A DNA stretch of 59,625 bases. Source: Flavobacterium sp. (GTDB lineage Bacteria; Bacteroidota; Bacteroidia; Flavobacteriales; Flavobacteriaceae). A program made the translations under genes and the position numbers. The stretch's first letter is position 1. Every line of letters starts with the position of its first letter. The stretch is taken from NCBI GenBank assembly GCA_016714905.1, contig JADKBW010000017.1, positions 1-59,625 of the forward strand, read 5' to 3'. The notes under the pieces were generated by a model. It saw only the letters and a list, made by a program, of their open reading frames with translations. It was not told the DNA's origin and made no database searches. Below are positions 8,573-16,305 of the stretch, piece after piece.

Positions 8573-9490
8573 ATGAAAAAAAATAACACTTTTACAAAAT
8601 TTACCACCTGTCTTGTTCTAATTTTAGGTTTGTTAGTAATAAGTAATGGACATGCGCAAACCTGTATGGGAAATCAAATTACGCTGACGCTCGACAATAT
8701 TGTTGCTACTGAAAATACCATAGAATACGATGTTTTTCTAAAAAATACGGGTACAAGTCAATTGAAATTTTCTTCGTATAGCGGAAACGTTTTGTATAGT
8801 GATAATATGTTGCCTATAGGCGCAACGGGTACGTTAGAAGTCGTTGACCAACCTTCGGCAACAGATTTTCCTGGGATAGCCCCTAATACCTTATCTCCTT
8901 ATCATCAATCATCAAGTAAATCTTTACGTTGGATTTTTGTTCCAGGAATTACGCCGAGCGCATCTGCTCCATTACTCGCTACCAATGTTAATTATAAGTT
9001 TGCTCGTTTTCGTTTTACAAGTTCTATTCCTTGGGATTTAGATACAGTGGCTTCATTAGCGTTTAATACAATTCCAACAGCTGGTGTGACTTTGAATTCC
9101 GTACAGGTTTATTGTAATCAAAATTTTGCTTCGACTTCTATTACTTTTATTACTGGCCAATTAATACTTAATATTGGTGGTGAAAGTGGTACAGAAGGCG
9201 CCACGATCAATTTCAGATTGCTTTCCAATGTTGAAATGGTTGGTAACAGTCCGATGATTGCATTTCCCAATCCATTTGGAGAAGGTTTTAAGCTGAAATC
9301 TGATTTGAATTCTACGGATGTAGTTACTCTTAAAGTCTACGATATGCTAGGCAAAGTCATCGAGCAAAGACAAGTAATTGCTTCTGAATTGTCCAAGCAA
9401 GAATTGGGAACTTCGTATCAAGCAGGTTTGTATAATGTCATGGTTGCTCAAGGAAATCAGCAGCAAACTATTCGGGTGATCAAGAAATAA
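8573..9490 (+). CDS. T9SS type A sorting-domain protein, paralogue 1 of 3
   Basis: Secreted protein of unknown function, exported by Sec and then by the type IX system. Starting at ATG 8573 (MKKNNTFTKF) it has about 306 residues: a signal peptide ending near HAQ, a body of about 200 residues beginning TCMGNQITLTLDNIVATENT (a cohesin- or beta-sandwich-like look, not identified), and a C-terminal sorting domain with AFPNPFGEGF, VVTLKVYDMLGKVIEQRQV and a basic end IRVIKK. It is the first of three tandem paralogues. The C-terminal part is almost identical in all three while the central body differs. The upstream in-frame start lies in the promoter and is rejected. Confidence 0.88.
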   Translation: MKKNNTFTKFTTCLVLILGLLVISNGHAQTCMGNQITLTLDNIVATENTIEYDVFLKNTGTSQLKFSSYSGNVLYSDNMLPIGATGTLEVVDQPSATDFPGIAPNTLSPYHQSSSKSLRWIFVPGITPSASAPLLATNVNYKFARFRFTSSIPWDLDTVASLAFNTIPTAGVTLNSVQVYCNQNFASTSITFITGQLILNIGGESGTEGATINFRLLSNVEMVGNSPMIAFPNPFGEGFKLKSDLNSTDVVTLKVYDMLGKVIEQRQVIASELSKQELGTSYQAGLYNVMVAQGNQQQTIRVIKK

Positions 9491-9690
9491 TATTGTTGCG
9501 TGTGTAAATCATTCCGCTAGAGTGATCGTGCTTCGCTCCGGTTACACTACTCAAAACATTAATTTCATTTCGCAATTTCAAAACACCCAATAAGCCAAAA
9601 ATCAAAGCTTCTTTAAATTCTAGTATTTTAGATTCTGGAATTGTAATCGCTATTCTAGGTAGGTAAAATTGCGTTCTTTCAATTAAAAAT
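9480..9690 (-). pseudogene. anmK 3' fragment (fossil 1)
   Basis: On the minus strand the frame reads FLIERTQFYLPRIAITIPES, then KEALIFGLLGVLKLRNEINV, then SSVTGAKHDHSSGMIYTRN and a TGA at 9480. This matches the last roughly 70 codons of anmK (11989-13071). The frame is still open, but the piece has no start and is fused at 9690/9691 to a fossil of the dehydrogenase gene. It was created by the tandem duplication. Confidence 0.9.
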
Positions 9691-9736
9691 GATTTCGAGC
9701 GTTTTGTTTTCGAATTTTTTTGAGTAGATCTTTCAT
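9691..9736 (-). pseudogene. Glu/Leu dehydrogenase 5' fragment (fossil 1)
   Basis: Minus-strand ATG at 9736 begins MKDLLKK, like the dehydrogenase start MKELLKKFEDKT, but an extra T in the T-run shifts the frame. About 15 codons remain before the junction with the anmK fossil. Confidence 0.8.
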
Positions 9737-9755
9737 GCTAATTAAAACAGTTTTT

Positions 9756-9787
9756 CTTGTCTATAGAATAGTAAATGGTTACATTTG
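9756..9787 (+). promoter_or_regulatory. Promoter of T9SS paralogue 2
   Basis: CTTG (9756-9759), 20 bases, TACATTTG (9780-9787), the same as upstream of paralogue 1. Confidence 0.7.
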
Positions 9788-9829
9788 AATTCGTTATAAA
9801 AGAAACTTCGAAAACTAAAGCACTTTCCC

Positions 9830-10744
9830 ATGAAAAAAAACTACGCTTTTACAAAATTTACCACTTGTCTTATTGTAATTTTAGGTTTATTATCAACAAG
9901 TAATGGGCATGCACAAATGTGTGTGGGAAATCAAATTACGCTGACGCTCGACAATATTGTTGCTACCGAAAACAACATAGAATATGATGTTTTTCTTAAA
10001 AACACCGGTGTAACTTCACTGAAATTCAGCAGTTATGGCGGTTGTATTTTATACGGAAACAATTTACTGCCTCTTGGTGCAACAGGTACTTTAGAAGTGG
10101 TCGATCAACCGTCACCACTCGATTTTCCTGGGATAGGAAGTGCAGCTGTTTTTGCTCAACATATGCCAGGGACTCGACAACTACGTTGGTCATGTTTACC
10201 AATATCTCCAAGTACTGCTGCTCCATTACTCGCATTTAATGTAAATTATAAGTTTGCTCGTTTTCGTTTTACAAGTTCTATTCCGTGGGATCTAGATACT
10301 GTCTCTTCTTTGGTTTTTAGCACCAATTCCGCAGGAGGTGTTGTCTTAAATGTTCCATATGTTTATTGTAATCAAAATAATGCTGTTACTGGTATTTCTT
10401 TGCTTACTGGCAATTTAATACTCAATATAGGCGGCGAAAGTGGTACAGAAGGCGCCACGATCAATTTCAGATTGCTTTCCAATGTTGAAATGGTTGGTAA
10501 CAGTCCGATGATTGCATTTCCCAATCCATTTGGAGAAGGTTTTAAGCTGAAATCTGATTTGAATTCTACGGATGTAGTTACTCTTAAAGTCTACGATATG
10601 CTAGGCAAAGTCATCGAGCAAAGACAAGTTATTGCTTCAGAATTGTCCAAACAAGAATTGGGAAATTCGTATCAATCAGGTTTGTATAATGTCATGGTTT
10701 TACAAGGAAATCAGCAACAAACCATTCGGGTGATCAAGAAATAA
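9830..10744 (+). CDS. T9SS type A sorting-domain protein, paralogue 2 of 3
   Basis: Same architecture as the gene at 8573: signal peptide MKKNYAFTKF... to HAQ, a body starting MCVGNQITLTLDNIVATENN, and the sorting domain AFPNPFGEGF...IRVIKK; 304 residues. From about residue 218 to the end it is nearly identical to paralogue 1, including DLNSTDVVTLKVYDMLGKVI. The segment between residues about 65 and 215 has many substitutions (for example FSSYGGCILYGNNLLPLG). It sits in duplication unit 2 between fossil fragments of the dehydrogenase and anmK genes. Function unknown; extracellular or surface location inferred from the sorting domain. Confidence 0.88.
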   Translation: MKKNYAFTKFTTCLIVILGLLSTSNGHAQMCVGNQITLTLDNIVATENNIEYDVFLKNTGVTSLKFSSYGGCILYGNNLLPLGATGTLEVVDQPSPLDFPGIGSAAVFAQHMPGTRQLRWSCLPISPSTAAPLLAFNVNYKFARFRFTSSIPWDLDTVSSLVFSTNSAGGVVLNVPYVYCNQNNAVTGISLLTGNLILNIGGESGTEGATINFRLLSNVEMVGNSPMIAFPNPFGEGFKLKSDLNSTDVVTLKVYDMLGKVIEQRQVIASELSKQELGNSYQSGLYNVMVLQGNQQQTIRVIKK

Positions 10745-10944
10745 TATCGTTGCGTGTGTAAATCATTCCGCTAGAGTGATCGTGCTTCGCTCCGGTTACA
10801 CTACTCAAAACATTAATTTCATTTCGCAATTTCAAAACACCCAATAAGCCAAAAATCAAAGCTTCTTTAAATTCTAGTATTTTAGATTCTGGAATTGTAA
10901 TCGCTATTCTAGGTAGGTAAAATTGCGTTCTTTCAATTAAAAAT
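10734..10944 (-). pseudogene. anmK 3' fragment (fossil 2)
   Basis: Near-identical second copy of the fragment at 9480-9690, with the same open C-terminal anmK text on the minus strand and the same junction. The stop at 10734 overlaps the end of the T9SS gene exactly as the intact anmK stop does at 11989. Confidence 0.9.
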
Positions 10945-10989
10945 GATTTCGAGCGTTTTGTTTTCGAATTTTTTGAGTAGATCTTTCAT
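10945..10989 (-). pseudogene. Glu/Leu dehydrogenase 5' fragment (fossil 2)
   Basis: Minus-strand ATG at 10989 reads MKDLLKKFENKTLEI, in frame with the real dehydrogenase start, then IFN and a stop just past the junction. This copy lacks the extra T of fossil 1. Confidence 0.85.
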
Positions 10990-11008
10990 GCTAATTAAAA
11001 CAGTTTTT

Positions 11009-11040
11009 CTTGTCTATAGAATAGTAAATGGTTACATTTG
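11009..11040 (+). promoter_or_regulatory. Promoter of T9SS paralogue 3
   Basis: CTTG (11009-11012), 20 bases, TACATTTG (11033-11040). The only in-frame start for paralogue 3 (ATG 11028) is upstream of this -7 element and would not be in the transcript. Confidence 0.7.
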
Positions 11041-11082
11041 AATTCGTTACAAAAGAAACTTCGAAAACCAAAGCACTTTCCC

Positions 11083-11999
11083 ATGAAAAAAACTACACTT
11101 TTACAAAATTTACCACCTTTTTTATTGTAATTTTAGGTTTATTATCAACAAGTAATGGGCATGCACAACCCTGTGTTGGAAATCAAATTACGCTGACCCT
11201 CGACAATATTGTTGCTACCGAAAATACGATAGAGTACGATGTTTTTCTTAAGAACACCGGTGTAACTCCGCTGTACTTTTCTGCATATGCCGGGAACGTT
11301 TTGTACAGTGATAATATGTTGCCTATAGGTGCTACGGGTACGTTGGAAGTCGTTGACCAACCTTCGGCAACAGATTTTCCTGGGATAGGCCCGAATACCT
11401 TGTCTCCTCATCATGATTCATCACGCAGATCTTTACGTTGGACATTTTTTCCTTCAATATTTCCATATACTGCCGCTCCATTACTCGCTGCTAATGTGAA
11501 TTATAAGTTTGCTCGTTTTCGTTTTACCAGTTCGATTCCTTGGGATTTAGATACTGTGGGTAGTTTGGTTTTTAATACAGATTTTTCACAAGGCGCTACT
11601 TTGAATGTGCCTATTGTGTTTTGCAATCAAAATACTCTTTCTACTGCTATTTCTTTTGCTAATGGCCTATTAATACTTAATATTGGTGGTGAAAGTGGTA
11701 CAGAAGGCGCCACTATCAATTTCAGATTACTTTCCAATGTTGAAATGGTTGGTAACAGTCCAATGATTGCATTTCCCAATCCATTTGGAGAAGGATTTAC
11801 GCTGAAATCTGACAGGAATTCTGCGGATCTCGTTACCGTTAAAGTCTACGATATGTTAGGAAAAGTCATTGAGCAAAGACAAGTTATTGCTTCTGAATTG
11901 TCCAAACAAGAATTGGGGACTTCGTATCAATCAGGTTTGTATAATGTCACGGTTTTACAAGGAAATCAGCAGCAAACCATTCGGGTAATCAAGAAATAA
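11083..11999 (+). CDS. T9SS type A sorting-domain protein, paralogue 3 of 3, start frame broken
   Basis: Third tandem copy with body PCVGNQITLTLDNIVATENT and sorting domain AFPNPFGEGFTLKSDRNSAD ending IRVIKK. The position-equivalent start ATG at 11083 is followed by seven A, where paralogues 1 and 2 have eight. It is therefore out of frame with the signal peptide KNYTFTKFTTFFIVILGLL. The reading frame itself is open from 11028, but that ATG lies within the promoter. So the gene is silent as written, subject to slippage, or mis-sequenced by one base. Its last 11 bases overlap the anmK stop on the other strand. The C-terminal domain is slightly more diverged (DRNSADLVTVKVYDMLGK) than in copies 1 and 2. 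Confidence 0.8.
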
Positions 12000-13071
12000 A
12001 ATCGTTGCGTTTATAAATAACTCCGCTGGAGTGATCGTGTTTCGCTCCGGTAACGCTACTCAAAACATTGATTTCGTTACGCAATTTTAAAACACCCAAC
12101 AAGCCAAAAATTAATGCTTCTTTATATTCCAAGACTTTTGGTTCTGGAATGGTGATAGTTACTTCAGGCGCGTAAAATTGTAATCTCTCAATTAAGAAAT
12201 CATTGTAAGCGCCGCCGCCGGTAATCAAAAGTTTGCCTTTTTTTACGGGCGATGCGTTCGCAATTTGGAACGCTACGTGTTCAACAAAGGTTCGCATTTT
12301 TTCTTCTGAAGACATTGTATAAGATTCCATCAAAGGCAAAACGACTTCTTTCACATATTCAAATCCTAACGATTTTGGAAATGGTTTTTGATAAAAATCC
12401 AGGGCATTCAAAGCGTCGAATAAAGTGGAATGAAGTTCTCCCGATTGGGCAATTGTCCCGCGATCGTCGTAAGCAAATCCCAATTGATTGGCGTAAAAAT
12501 TCAAAACAGTATTCACTGGAGAAATGTCGAAGGCGATTCGCTTTCCGTCTTGTTCAAACGAAATATTGGAAAAACCACCCAAGTTCAAACAATAGTCAAA
12601 TTCCGAAAACAACAAACGGTCACCGCTTGGGACAAGTGGCGCGCCTTGACCGCCCATTTGAACATCCTGAACTCGGAAATCACAAACTACATTTAGCTGG
12701 CAAATTGCTGCAATTTCCGGAAGGTTTCCGATTTGCAAGGTATAACCGTTTTGTGGTTGATGCAGAATCGTGTGCCCATGAGAACAAACCGCATCGATGC
12801 TTTTGAGTTGGTGTTTTTCGATAAAATCTCGAATGATATTTCCCAAAAGTTCCGTGTAATTTTGATTGAGTTCCTGAAGTTGATCTTTGGTAAAAGTGAC
12901 GGCGTTTTTCAATTGATTTAACCATTTTTCATCATAGGAAATGGTTTCAGCAACACCAATTTCAAAAGTCCAATGATTATTACTTAAAATGAAATTTATG
13001 TGAGCCAAATCGACGCCATCAAGCGAAGTTCCTGACATGACGCCAATGATAGTATAAGAATCTTTAAACAT
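11989..13071 (-). CDS. anmK: Anhydro-N-acetylmuramic acid kinase
   Basis: Phosphorylates and hydrolyses 1,6-anhydro-MurNAc to MurNAc-6-phosphate in cell-wall recycling, in the cytoplasm. The 360 residues are typical. Seen: VMSGTSLDGVDLAHIN at about 11-26, a nucleotide-binding fold with FRVQDVQMGGQGAPLVPSGD in the middle, FDISPVNTVLNF, and LLITGGGAYNDFL near the C-terminus. The start is ATG 13071. It is transcribed toward the three T9SS genes, and its 3' third has been copied twice into the tandem duplication. It is divergent from the acyl-CoA dehydrogenase gene. Confidence 0.94.
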   Translation of the reverse strand: MFKDSYTIIGVMSGTSLDGVDLAHINFILSNNHWTFEIGVAETISYDEKWLNQLKNAVTFTKDQLQELNQNYTELLGNIIRDFIEKHQLKSIDAVCSHGHTILHQPQNGYTLQIGNLPEIAAICQLNVVCDFRVQDVQMGGQGAPLVPSGDRLLFSEFDYCLNLGGFSNISFEQDGKRIAFDISPVNTVLNFYANQLGFAYDDRGTIAQSGELHSTLFDALNALDFYQKPFPKSLGFEYVKEVVLPLMESYTMSSEEKMRTFVEHVAFQIANASPVKKGKLLITGGGAYNDFLIERLQFYAPEVTITIPEPKVLEYKEALIFGLLGVLKLRNEINVLSSVTGAKHDHSSGVIYKRNDFIS

Positions 13072-13091
13072 GGGTTAAAAATACGAAAACG

Positions 13092-13123
13092 TTTGAAATT
13101 TTAACTTTTAAATTATACATTTG
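13092..13123 (+). promoter_or_regulatory. Promoter of the acyl-CoA dehydrogenase gene
   Basis: TTTG at 13092-13095, 20 bases, TACATTTG at 13116-13123; a full match to the Bacteroidota -33/-7 consensus, 40 bases before the ATG at 13164. Confidence 0.8.
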
Positions 13124-13163
13124 AAAACCATTAAAAAAAACGTCCCACTTTAGCATATAGCAC

Positions 13164-14303
13164 ATGGATTTTAATCTTACCGAAGAACATTTGATGATTC
13201 AACAAGCCGCTCGAGATTTTGCTCAAGCCGAGTTGTTGCCAGGAGTAATAGAAAGAGACGAACATTCTAAATTTCCCACAGAACAAGTCAAAATGATGGC
13301 TGATCTAGGTTTTATGGGCATGATGGTCGATCCGAAATATGGCGGTTCAGGTTTGGATAGTATATCCTATGTCATTGCGATGACGGAGATTGCCAAAGTA
13401 GATGCTTCTGCCGCAGTAATTATGTCCGTGAATAATTCTTTGGTTTGCGCCGGTATTGAAAAATATTGCAACGAAGAACAAAAAATGAAATACTTAGTTC
13501 CGTTGGCGAAAGGCGAAGTAATCGGTGCTTTTTGTTTGTCGGAACCAGAAGCGGGATCGGATGCGACTTCACAAAAAACAACGGCGATTGATAAAGGAGA
13601 TCATTACCTTTTAAACGGAACAAAAAACTGGATCACCAATGGAGCAACCGCTTCTACTTATTTAGTGATTGCGCAAACCGATGTTGCGAAAAAACACAAA
13701 GGAATCAACGCGTTTATTGTAGAAAAAGGTTGGCCAGGATTTGAAGTTGGTCCCAAAGAAAAAAAGATGGGAATTCGTGGTTCTGATACGCATTCACTCA
13801 TGTTTACGGATGTAAAAGTGCCTAAAGAAAATCGTATTGGTGCAGACGGGTTCGGATTTAATTTCGCGATGAATGTATTGAATGGTGGTCGAATTGGAAT
13901 TGCCTCGCAAGCTTTAGGTATTGCAACTGGAGCTTATGAATTAGCTTTAAAATATTCGCATGAACGCAAAGCTTTTGGAAAAGAAATTTTCAATCATCAG
14001 GCGATTGCCTTTAAATTGGCAGATATGTATGTCAAAATCACAGCCGCTCGATTGCTTATCATGAAAGCTGCTTGCGAAAAAGACGAAGGCAAAGATATTT
14101 CACATTCAGGAGCGATGGCGAAATTATATGCTTCTGAAATTGCTTTAGAAGTGGCGAATGAAGCGGTACAAATTCACGGAGGAAACGGTTATGTTGCCGA
14201 ATACCACGTAGAACGTATGATGCGCGATTCTAAAATCACACAGATTTATGAAGGAACTTCTGAAATTCAACGAATCGTTATTTCACGAGGATTGGTGTCC
14301 TAG
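13164..14303 (+). CDS. Acyl-CoA dehydrogenase
   Basis: FAD enzyme that oxidises an acyl-CoA to the trans-2-enoyl-CoA in fatty-acid or branched-chain amino-acid breakdown. The 379 residues cover the N-terminal helical domain (MDFNLTEEHLMIQQAARDFA), the beta domain with FCLSEPEAGSD and TKNWITNG at about 130-160, and the C-terminal domain ending QIYEGTSEIQRIVISR, where the Glu of YEGTSE is the catalytic base of short/medium-chain enzymes. This length and motif set fits the short-chain (butyryl-CoA) group. A strong promoter and a hairpin terminator make it look monocistronic. Confidence 0.93.
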   Translation: MDFNLTEEHLMIQQAARDFAQAELLPGVIERDEHSKFPTEQVKMMADLGFMGMMVDPKYGGSGLDSISYVIAMTEIAKVDASAAVIMSVNNSLVCAGIEKYCNEEQKMKYLVPLAKGEVIGAFCLSEPEAGSDATSQKTTAIDKGDHYLLNGTKNWITNGATASTYLVIAQTDVAKKHKGINAFIVEKGWPGFEVGPKEKKMGIRGSDTHSLMFTDVKVPKENRIGADGFGFNFAMNVLNGGRIGIASQALGIATGAYELALKYSHERKAFGKEIFNHQAIAFKLADMYVKITAARLLIMKAACEKDEGKDISHSGAMAKLYASEIALEVANEAVQIHGGNGYVAEYHVERMMRDSKITQIYEGTSEIQRIVISRGLVS

Positions 14304-14321
14304 ATTTATTTAATTTGAAAG

Positions 14322-14356
14322 AAAACCCTTTTAGGACAATATTCTAAAAGGGTTTT
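14322..14356. terminator. Terminator after the acyl-CoA dehydrogenase gene
   Basis: Arms AAAACCCTTTTAG (14322-14334) and CTAAAAGGGTTTT (14344-14356), perfect 13-bp stem followed by TTG; 18 bases past the stop codon. Confidence 0.88.
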
Positions 14357-14399
14357 TTGTTTACATTCGTGACGATCTTTATTGTAATTGTTTTTTTGT

Positions 14400-15149
14400 A
14401 TGTCAGAAGAATTAAAATACTGGTACTTGCGCGACCACAAGCTATTTTGGACGCTGAGTATGTCTCAAGTGAAGCAATTGTGCATCATACTGGATTTAAG
14501 AAAGCTAAAAAGGCGATGTCATTTACTTTTCCTCTAGCGAAGTGCCAAGAATATTTCTGCTCAAAAAGGCAATATCAAAATCGTCGAAATTGATGAAGAC
14601 GGTAACGAAACCATCAAAGACATTATTCAAAAAGGCGATTTGTTTGGCGAATTGACTTTAGAAAGTGACAAAAATTCCAGCGAATACGCCAAAGCATTGA
14701 CAGAGGAAGTGATTATTTGTAGCTTTTTGTTGTCTGATTTTGAAAATTTAATGTTGCAAAACCCCAACTTAGCATTGACGTATACCAAGTTTGTGGGTTT
14801 GAAAATGAAGCGCATCAAAAACAGTTACTCCAACCTTATTTCTAAAGACGCCAAAACACGATTGCACACTTTTATTAAAGAATGGGCTGAACGGGAAGGT
14901 AAATTCAACGGCAATAAAGTCTCCATCGACAATTACCTCACCCAAGCCGACATCGCTCAAATCATCGGTACCTCACGCCAAACTGCCACACAATTGCTCA
15001 ACGAAATGGAGGAGAAGCAATTGATATATTACTCCAGAAAAGAAATTTTGATAGATGATTTTTCAAAGCTTGCGTCCGTTGAAAAATTGTCCCACCTTGC
15101 GAATATTGTCACGGCTGTGCGCTGTCAGTCAATGTACAGAAAAAATTGA
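14400..15149 (+). pseudogene. Crp/Fnr family transcriptional regulator, frameshifted
   Basis: Cyclic-nucleotide-binding-type regulator. The true start is ATG 14400, reading MSEELKYWYLRDHKLFWTLS. The frame is lost at short T or A runs near 14494-14497, 14506-14511 and 14562-14566. Adding one base at each gives continuous text through KGDVIYFSSSEVPRIFLLKK and GNIKIVEIDEDGNETIKD into the open part from 14640 (FGELTLESDKNS...). The C-terminal HTH is seen as YLTQADIAQIIGTSRQTATQLLNEME. Total length about 250 residues, slightly long for the family because of the tail after LASVEK. It is next to the GC-rich island. All three lesions are one-base losses in homopolymers, so sequence error is likely. 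Confidence 0.8.
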
Positions 15150-15224
15150 AGAAAAAAAAATAGCAACACATTTTCGGTTCCAACAAGGACAAGTTTCGAA
15201 AACAATCAAGCAATTTTGATACTA

Positions 15225-15795
15225 CTAGGCAGGTTTGCCCGTTCCGTGGCGGCAGGGCAGGGGGGCTCGGCCGCTTGGCGGCGGTCTGGGCGTTTTCCCC
15301 GGCTGGGTTTGCGGGCGGTTTGTTTTGCTCCCTTACCGGGGCAGGGCGCGCGTTCGGGACCGGGTTTGCGGTGGTTTGGGTGGCGTTGCGTCCGTGGACG
15401 GGATTTCTCCAAAAAACTTTGCCAAATAACTTTTACGGATGCAGTCAAAGGGGTTCCATTGTCGTTGATGGCCTTTCTGAAAATGAAGTTGGTTTATCGA
15501 GATCGGGGTTTTTGGCCCTTGGGAAATTTTCCTCATTCGCGCGGGCGCTCGGGCCCTGCAGGCTTCGGCCCCCAAACGCTGGCTTGCATGTTTCGCCCGG
15601 TTAACACTATACTTAATTTGGGTTCGCACAGGGGGGTGTTTTCCGAATATGATTCCGGCGCGCCCCGTGGGTCGCCTCGGCTTTGGGGGTTCATTCCCCG
15701 CTTCCAGCCGCGCCCCCCCCTCCTCTTCGTCGCTTCTTGCGCGGTGTTTCTCCACAGATGTATCGCCGTGACGGGGTTTGCCAGAGGAATGAATT
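15225..15795. other. GC-rich island without a recognised gene
   Basis: About 560 bases with base composition unlike everything around it: 46 of 60 bases are G or C at 15241-15300 and 41 of 60 at 15301-15360, against about a third just upstream. It has two GC-rich blocks (15230-15405 and 15520-15785) joined by a stretch of ordinary composition. Open frames on both strands are long (193 codons plus, 171 minus), but that is expected where stop codons are rare, and neither has a family I know. A related word is repeated inside it: GGGTTTGCGG at about 15304 and again at about 15363. There are no terminal inverted repeats that I can see. It could be a structured RNA, a mobile-element remnant or foreign DNA. 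Confidence 0.6.
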
Positions 15796-15854
15796 AATTT
15801 CTTAAAATTGGGCCAATTGTAAACTACCCGACAAAACAACAATCTCATTCATAG

Positions 15855-15862
15855 TACGTTTG
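15855..15862 (+). promoter_or_regulatory. -7 element upstream of the DM13 cluster
   Basis: TACGTTTG matches TAnnTTTG and lies 21 bases before the DM13 start codon. No good upstream TTG at the right spacing is seen. Confidence 0.5.
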
Positions 15863-15883
15863 TAAATAAAAATTACAATTACT

Positions 15884-16300
15884 ATGCGAAAAATTCTTTA
15901 TTTATTACCGGTCTTATTCAGCTTGGTTTCGTGCCAAGAAGAAGGAATACTAACCAAAGATCAGGAAAAAATCGTGCTTAATCCTGTTGCAGAACTCCAA
16001 TATTCTGGAGTTTTCGTCCCCACGTCGGGCATAACTGTCAGCGGAGAAGCCAAAATTTATTTAGAAAACGGACAATACAAAGTCAACCTAGAGAACTTTA
16101 GTGTCTCAAACGGACCTGATTTGAAAGTCTATTTGTCTAAAGCCGCCGAGCCAACCGAATTTGTGAACTTGGGCAACTTGACTTCTCAAACGGTTTATTC
16201 CATTCCCAGTAGCGTCGATGTTGCGCGTTATTCTCACGTTTTAATTCATTGCCAACAATACAATCATTTGTTTGCGATTGCAACACTAACTCAAAATTAA
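15884..16300 (+). CDS. DM13 domain lipoprotein
   Basis: Small envelope lipoprotein of 138 residues. The signal MRKILYLLPVLFSLVSC ends in a lipobox Cys at residue 17. The rest is a DM13 domain (YSGVFVPTSGITVSGEAKIY, then GPDLKVYLSK, YSHVLIHCQQYNHLFAIATL), with the single conserved Cys of the family in the last motif. DM13 domains are predicted to take part in electron transfer or to bind a cofactor through this Cys; that is a family prediction, not proven here. It is the first gene of a run with an outer-membrane protein, two YHS proteins and a DoxX protein, six bases upstream of the next start. Confidence 0.85.
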   Translation: MRKILYLLPVLFSLVSCQEEGILTKDQEKIVLNPVAELQYSGVFVPTSGITVSGEAKIYLENGQYKVNLENFSVSNGPDLKVYLSKAAEPTEFVNLGNLTSQTVYSIPSSVDVARYSHVLIHCQQYNHLFAIATLTQN

Positions 16301-16305
16301 TAATT

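Larger units (their letters stand above)
8361..12200. repeat. Three-copy tandem duplication of a T9SS cargo gene with flanking-gene fossils
   Basis: Unit 1 runs 8361-9690, unit 2 runs 9691-10944 (1,254 bases), unit 3 runs 10945 to about 12200. Each unit begins with the 5' end of the Glu/Leu dehydrogenase gene, contains the promoter and a T9SS gene, and ends with the 3' part of anmK. Outer copies of both flanking genes are intact; the inner ones are fragments. Junctions 9690/9691 and 10944/10945 share the text AATTAAAAATGATTTCGAGC, so both descend from one breakpoint. Units 2 and 3 also share a deletion between the dehydrogenase start and the promoter, so unit 2 and unit 3 arose after that change or were homogenised. 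Confidence 0.9.

Noticed and set aside
12252..12806. 184-codon plus-strand frame inside anmK
   Set aside because: Antisense to a well-conserved gene and without features of a protein family.
15216..15848. Long open frames on both strands in the GC-rich island (193 codons plus, 171 codons minus)
   Set aside because: Stop codons are rare at this composition; neither frame has a family match I recognise, a signal, or codon use like its neighbours. Kept as an island, not as genes.
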